Under the pieces are notes generated by a model. The model ran no database searches. It was not told the origin of the DNA and saw nothing but the letters and a program-made list of their open reading frames with translations. From Leptospirillum sp. (GTDB lineage Bacteria > Nitrospirota > Leptospirillia > Leptospirillales > Leptospirillaceae), in contig DAIEST010000008.1 in assembly GCA_027346125.1 (NCBI GenBank), forward strand, positions 1 through 7,997: a stretch of 7,997 nt of DNA. The letters are read 5' to 3'. The translations under genes were made by a program, and so were the position numbers. Numbering within the stretch: position 1 is the stretch's first letter; each line of letters opens with the position of its first letter. This document shows, piece by piece, positions 5,424 to 7,997 of the stretch.

Positions 5424-6509
5424 ATGGAAAACTCAATGATGAATCTGGTCGGGAAAAAGAAAAGATCGCTCTGGATCTTCCTTGGGATCGTGGCTCTTCT
5501 GGTGCTGGGAGTCCGCCTGTATCCTCACCGTGCAGCCGCCGACAAGGTTGTGACGAAACCTGGTCTCTACGACCCGGGGCGATTTCGGCTGGGATATGTC
5601 AGAAGAAGAGATCTCAAACGGTGGATTGTCATTCCGGGTGTCGTTCACGCGTTTCGGAAGGCAAAGATCTACGCCCATGTTCCGGGCTATCTGAAGTTTC
5701 TGAATGTGGACAAGGGGGATCCCGTCCGTCGGGGGCAGGTTCTGGCCTATATTTTTGATCCGGAGCTCTATCAGAAATATCAGAAGGAACTGGCGGAAGC
5801 CGAAATCGCCCGTATTACGTTCGAGCGAAAAAAAGAGGTGTGGGAAAGCGATCACAGGGTGATTTCCCTGGAAAACGTCCAGAGGTCGGAAGCGATATAC
5901 AAGGAACGCGAAGCCATGGCCGAATACGACCACGCCCTTGTCCGCTACAAAACGATCGTGGCTCCGTTCGATGGCATCATTACCCGCCGGTACGTCGATC
6001 CCTGGAACCTGATTTCCACGGGGACGGGGACGACTGTCCATGCCCTTCCGCTTCTGAAGGAATCCTATGTGGACATGATGCGGCTCTATGTCGGCGTGCC
6101 GGAACGAGCCGTCCGGTATATCAAGCGGGGACTTCCCGTCTGGCTCGAGGTCCAGGGACTTGAGGGACGCAAGTTTGAAGGCAGGGTCACGCGATTCGAG
6201 TATGCCCTGAATCATGATACCAGGACGATGCGTACGGAAATCGACATTTCCAATCCGGATCACGCCATTTTTCCGGGGATGTTCGTCTGGTCCCATATCC
6301 TCCTGAAGGTCTACCGCAACACGCTGGCCATTCATAAAATGGGCATCATCGAAGAGCGCCATGGCAACTTTGCCTATGTGATCCGGGGCGGGAAGAAAAT
6401 GAAGGTTCCCATCGTGGTGGGCGATGTCAACGGGGATTATGCCCAGGTTCTCCAGGGTCTTGAGGAACATGACCAGATTCTTATCAAGTTGCACAAGACT
6501 GTCTATTAA
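5424..6509 (+). CDS. RND efflux periplasmic adaptor (membrane-fusion protein)
   Basis: This 361-residue protein bridges an inner-membrane RND pump and an outer-membrane channel. After KKKR (11-14) a hydrophobic helix (about 16-30) anchors it in the inner membrane; there is no lipobox Cys. KIYAHVPGYLKFLNVDKGDPVRRGQVLA (81-108) is the first half of the lipoyl/barrel-sandwich domain, with the classic V-x-K-G-D-x-V-x-x-G-Q turn. Residues ~112-172 are Glu/Lys/Arg-rich and helical, forming a short alpha-hairpin. IVAPFDGIITRR (178-189) is the second lipoyl half. HDTRTMRTEIDISN (264-277) and FPGMF (283-287) are standard beta-barrel landmarks. The Met/His/Cys clusters of CusB-type metal adaptors are absent, favouring an HAE1-type (drug, solvent or lipid) system. 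An in-frame TGA at 5400-5402 limits the start to ATG 5424, 5436 or 5439; the first is chosen, though its Shine-Dalgarno is poor. The permease follows 67 nt later. Substrate is unknown. Confidence 0.9.
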   Translation: MENSMMNLVGKKKRSLWIFLGIVALLVLGVRLYPHRAAADKVVTKPGLYDPGRFRLGYVRRRDLKRWIVIPGVVHAFRKAKIYAHVPGYLKFLNVDKGDPVRRGQVLAYIFDPELYQKYQKELAEAEIARITFERKKEVWESDHRVISLENVQRSEAIYKEREAMAEYDHALVRYKTIVAPFDGIITRRYVDPWNLISTGTGTTVHALPLLKESYVDMMRLYVGVPERAVRYIKRGLPVWLEVQGLEGRKFEGRVTRFEYALNHDTRTMRTEIDISNPDHAIFPGMFVWSHILLKVYRNTLAIHKMGIIEERHGNFAYVIRGGKKMKVPIVVGDVNGDYAQVLQGLEEHDQILIKLHKTVY

Positions 6510-6514
6510 AGGGC

Positions 6515-6555
6515 TTTCGATCCGGTAGCCCGACAGGCGCCGGACGGGATCGAAA
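6515..6555 (+). other. stem-loop between adaptor and permease genes
   Basis: TTTCGATCC (6515-6523) and GGATCGAAA (6547-6555) are perfect 9-bp complements. The 23-nt loop holds further pairing potential (GCC/GGC at 6528-6530/6536-6538, or CCGG at 6522-6525 with 6540-6543). It lies 5 nt after the adaptor stop and just ahead of the permease ribosome binding site. No T-run follows, so it is not an intrinsic terminator. A role in mRNA processing or in setting adaptor-to-permease ratio is an inference. Confidence 0.5.
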
Positions 6556-6560
6556 CAATC

Positions 6561-6567
6561 AGGAGGG
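6561..6567 (+). promoter_or_regulatory. strong Shine-Dalgarno that fixes the GTG start of the permease
   Basis: AGGAGGG at 6561-6567 lies 9 nt before the GTG at 6577. There is no nearby in-frame ATG before the first membrane segment, so this site decides the start. Confidence 0.85.
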
Positions 6568-6576
6568 AACGATCGC

Positions 6577-7997
6577 GTGTTTCTTGTCAAAGCCTCTTTG
6601 AAGAGTCCGTATTCGATCGTGGCATTTGCGCTCGCCATTCTTTTGCTGGGAGCCCAGAGTATCTCCTCGATGAATATTTCCATCTTTCCGAAGATCCCGG
6701 TTCCGGACGTGGAAGTTCTCACCGTTTTTCCCGGGATGAACATCTACGATGTCGAAATGGATATCACCGAACAGATGGAACGGTTTATCCTCCAGGCCCC
6801 TTATATCCGGAGCATCAAGTCGGAGAGCCTGGTCGGAATCAGCCTGATCAATGTCCGGTTCCGGTCAGCCTATTCCCTGGCGGCAGGTGTATCGATGATG
6901 GTTTCCATGGTGTACTCTTCCATGAAATACCTTCCTCCCGGGATCTTCCCTCCGATCATCATCCCGTTCGGGGTGTCGGCCATCCCGATCGCCGATATCG
7001 TCCTGAACAGCAAAGAGCTGACCCAGATGCAGCTGTACGACATCGGCTATTACAATATCCGTTCACAGATGGGAACGGTTCCCGGTGCGGCGGCCCCTCC
7101 GGTGTTCGGCGGTCTCTCCCGGCAGGTCCAGGTTTACACCAACAACACGGCGCTTCTGAACCGGGGTCTTTCGATCTGGGATGTCGTCCAGACCCTGAAC
7201 CGCCAGAACGTGATCTGGCCGGCGGGGTTTGCCAAGATCGGGACCCAGTCCTATAACGTTTTCGTCAATGCCCTGTTAGGAGAACCCAAGGAAATCAACA
7301 AGGTTCCGATCAAGATCGAGCACGGGCAGCCCGTATATATCAAGGATATCGGGCAGGCCAAGGATTCCTACCGGATCCAGACGAATCCGGTCCGGGTCGA
7401 CGGTCGGAAATCCGTGTATATTCCGCTTCTGAAACAGTCCGGTGCCAATACGATCAAGGTCGTGGATGCGACGCGCAAGGCCCTCCATACATTCTACGGA
7501 CTCCCCAAAAGCCTCAAGCTGTCCATGATTTTCGACCAGTCCGTCTACATCAAGGATTCGGTGGACAGTCTGGAGCGGGAGGGGATTGTCGGAATCGTGC
7601 TCACTGCGCTCATGATCCTGGTTTTTCTCGGGAACTTCCGGGCGACGTTCATCATTTTCACCTCCATTCCCCTTTCTCTCCTGACCGGGATCTCGCTCCT
7701 GAACGCGACAGGTCAGACGATCAATATCATGACACTCGGCGGATTGGCCCTCGCCATCGGTCGTCTCGTGGACGATTCCATTGTCGTTCTGGAAAATACG
7801 AACAGACATCTGGAACTGGGGAAGGATCCTTACACTGCCGCTCTGGATGGGGCGGGAGAGGTGGCGATGCCGGTTCTGGCCTCGACCATTGCGACCATGA
7901 TCGTTTTCTCGCCGGTCCTTTTCCTGGTGGGGAAGGGGAAATTCCTCTTTACGCCGCTTGCGGCCGCCGTGGCCTTCTCGATGCTGGCGTCCTACTT
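6577..7997 (+). CDS. RND efflux permease, N-terminal 473 residues (3' end outside window)
   Basis: The frame runs open from GTG 6577 to the window edge and covers about 45% of a usual ~1,030-residue RND pump. The N-terminus (VFLVKASLKSPYSIVAFALA) is a short amphipathic lead into TM1, about 12-30. FPKIPVPDVEVLTVFPGMN (38-56) is the standard start of the first periplasmic porter domain, which continues to ~325. A Gly/Pro-rich segment, VPGAAAPPVFGG (168-179), is typical of it. TM2 (about 338-355) and TM3 follow; TM4 contains GRLVDDSIVVLEN, with D399-D400 equivalent to AcrB D407-D408, the proton-relay pair. The metal-pump (CusA) TM4 signature is absent, supporting the HAE1 class. The pump uses the proton gradient to export a substrate together with the adaptor upstream and an outer-membrane channel not seen here. 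Arg before LVDD resembles SwrC-like members of the family. Substrate cannot be read from this sequence. Confidence 0.93.
   Translation, partial: MFLVKASLKSPYSIVAFALAILLLGAQSISSMNISIFPKIPVPDVEVLTVFPGMNIYDVEMDITEQMERFILQAPYIRSIKSESLVGISLINVRFRSAYSLAAGVSMMVSMVYSSMKYLPPGIFPPIIIPFGVSAIPIADIVLNSKELTQMQLYDIGYYNIRSQMGTVPGAAAPPVFGGLSRQVQVYTNNTALLNRGLSIWDVVQTLNRQNVIWPAGFAKIGTQSYNVFVNALLGEPKEINKVPIKIEHGQPVYIKDIGQAKDSYRIQTNPVRVDGRKSVYIPLLKQSGANTIKVVDATRKALHTFYGLPKSLKLSMIFDQSVYIKDSVDSLEREGIVGIVLTALMILVFLGNFRATFIIFTSIPLSLLTGISLLNATGQTINIMTLGGLALAIGRLVDDSIVVLENTNRHLELGKDPYTAALDGAGEVAMPVLASTIATMIVFSPVLFLVGKGKFLFTPLAAAVAFSMLASY

Noticed and set aside
5053..5439. 128-codon + strand frame in the intergenic region
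   Set aside because: Composition is unlike the neighbouring proteins, no domain or convincing Shine-Dalgarno is seen, it runs through the inverted repeats and overlaps the adaptor start. Kept as an outside possibility only.
5433..6743. Long antisense open frame (436 codons) opposite the adaptor and permease start
   Set aside because: It spans the intergenic stem-loop and two real genes on the other strand, with no domain of its own.
7759..7776. Arg in the TM4 motif GRLVDD of the permease as a possible novelty
   Set aside because: As I recall, SwrC-like RND pumps carry Arg at this position, so it marks a subfamily rather than something new.
7276..7809. Antisense open frame (177 codons) inside the permease
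   Set aside because: Very Asp/His/Arg-rich, as expected from the complement of membrane-protein codons; the + strand has the RND TM4 signature here.

Overview
The window looks like chromosomal DNA from a Gram-negative bacterium with moderately high GC. All six convincing genes lie on the + strand. The envelope-spanning RND efflux system implies an outer membrane. Codon style and the GH57/GalT-like gene set recall Nitrospirota such as Leptospirillum; that is an impression, not a demonstrated assignment.

Positions 1-4855 form one tightly packed alpha-glucan operon. It holds the C-terminal part of a GH57 4-alpha-glucanotransferase/amylase (1-837), a GalT-like nucleotidyltransferase of the HIT superfamily (837-1841), a divergent class II aldolase-like protein (1884-3269) and a GH57 1,4-alpha-glucan branching enzyme (3266-4855). 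Junctions are a 1-nt TAATG overlap, a 42-nt gap with a good ribosome binding site, and a 4-nt ATGA overlap. Together they suggest remodelling of glycogen or maltodextrin (chain transfer and branching) linked to sugar-1-phosphate/nucleotide-sugar exchange. The aldolase-like protein is the member whose substrate cannot be guessed. No galactokinase or epimerase is visible, so the GalT-like enzyme need not act in galactose catabolism.

Positions 4856-5423 are a 568-nt gap with no convincing protein gene, and it is the least explained part of the window. It is rich in inverted repeats. From 5026 to 5159, a 9-bp hairpin abuts an 8-bp closing helix that encloses two further hairpins, with one competing pairing, so it could be an unrecognised structured RNA or leader. 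After it come a perfect 10-bp tandem repeat, an AT-rich segment with a TTGACA box inside overlapping dyads (a plausible regulated promoter), and a tiny leader ORF with a good Shine-Dalgarno ending one base before the next gene.

Positions 5424-7997 encode an RND efflux system: a membrane-fusion (adaptor) protein (5424-6509) and the first 473 residues of an RND permease with the TM4 Asp-Asp proton-relay pair (6577 to the window edge). A 41-nt stem-loop sits between them. No outer-membrane channel or regulator gene is visible. The most interesting items are the structured intergenic region, the divergent aldolase in a glucan operon, and the palindrome-rich promoter region of the efflux genes.
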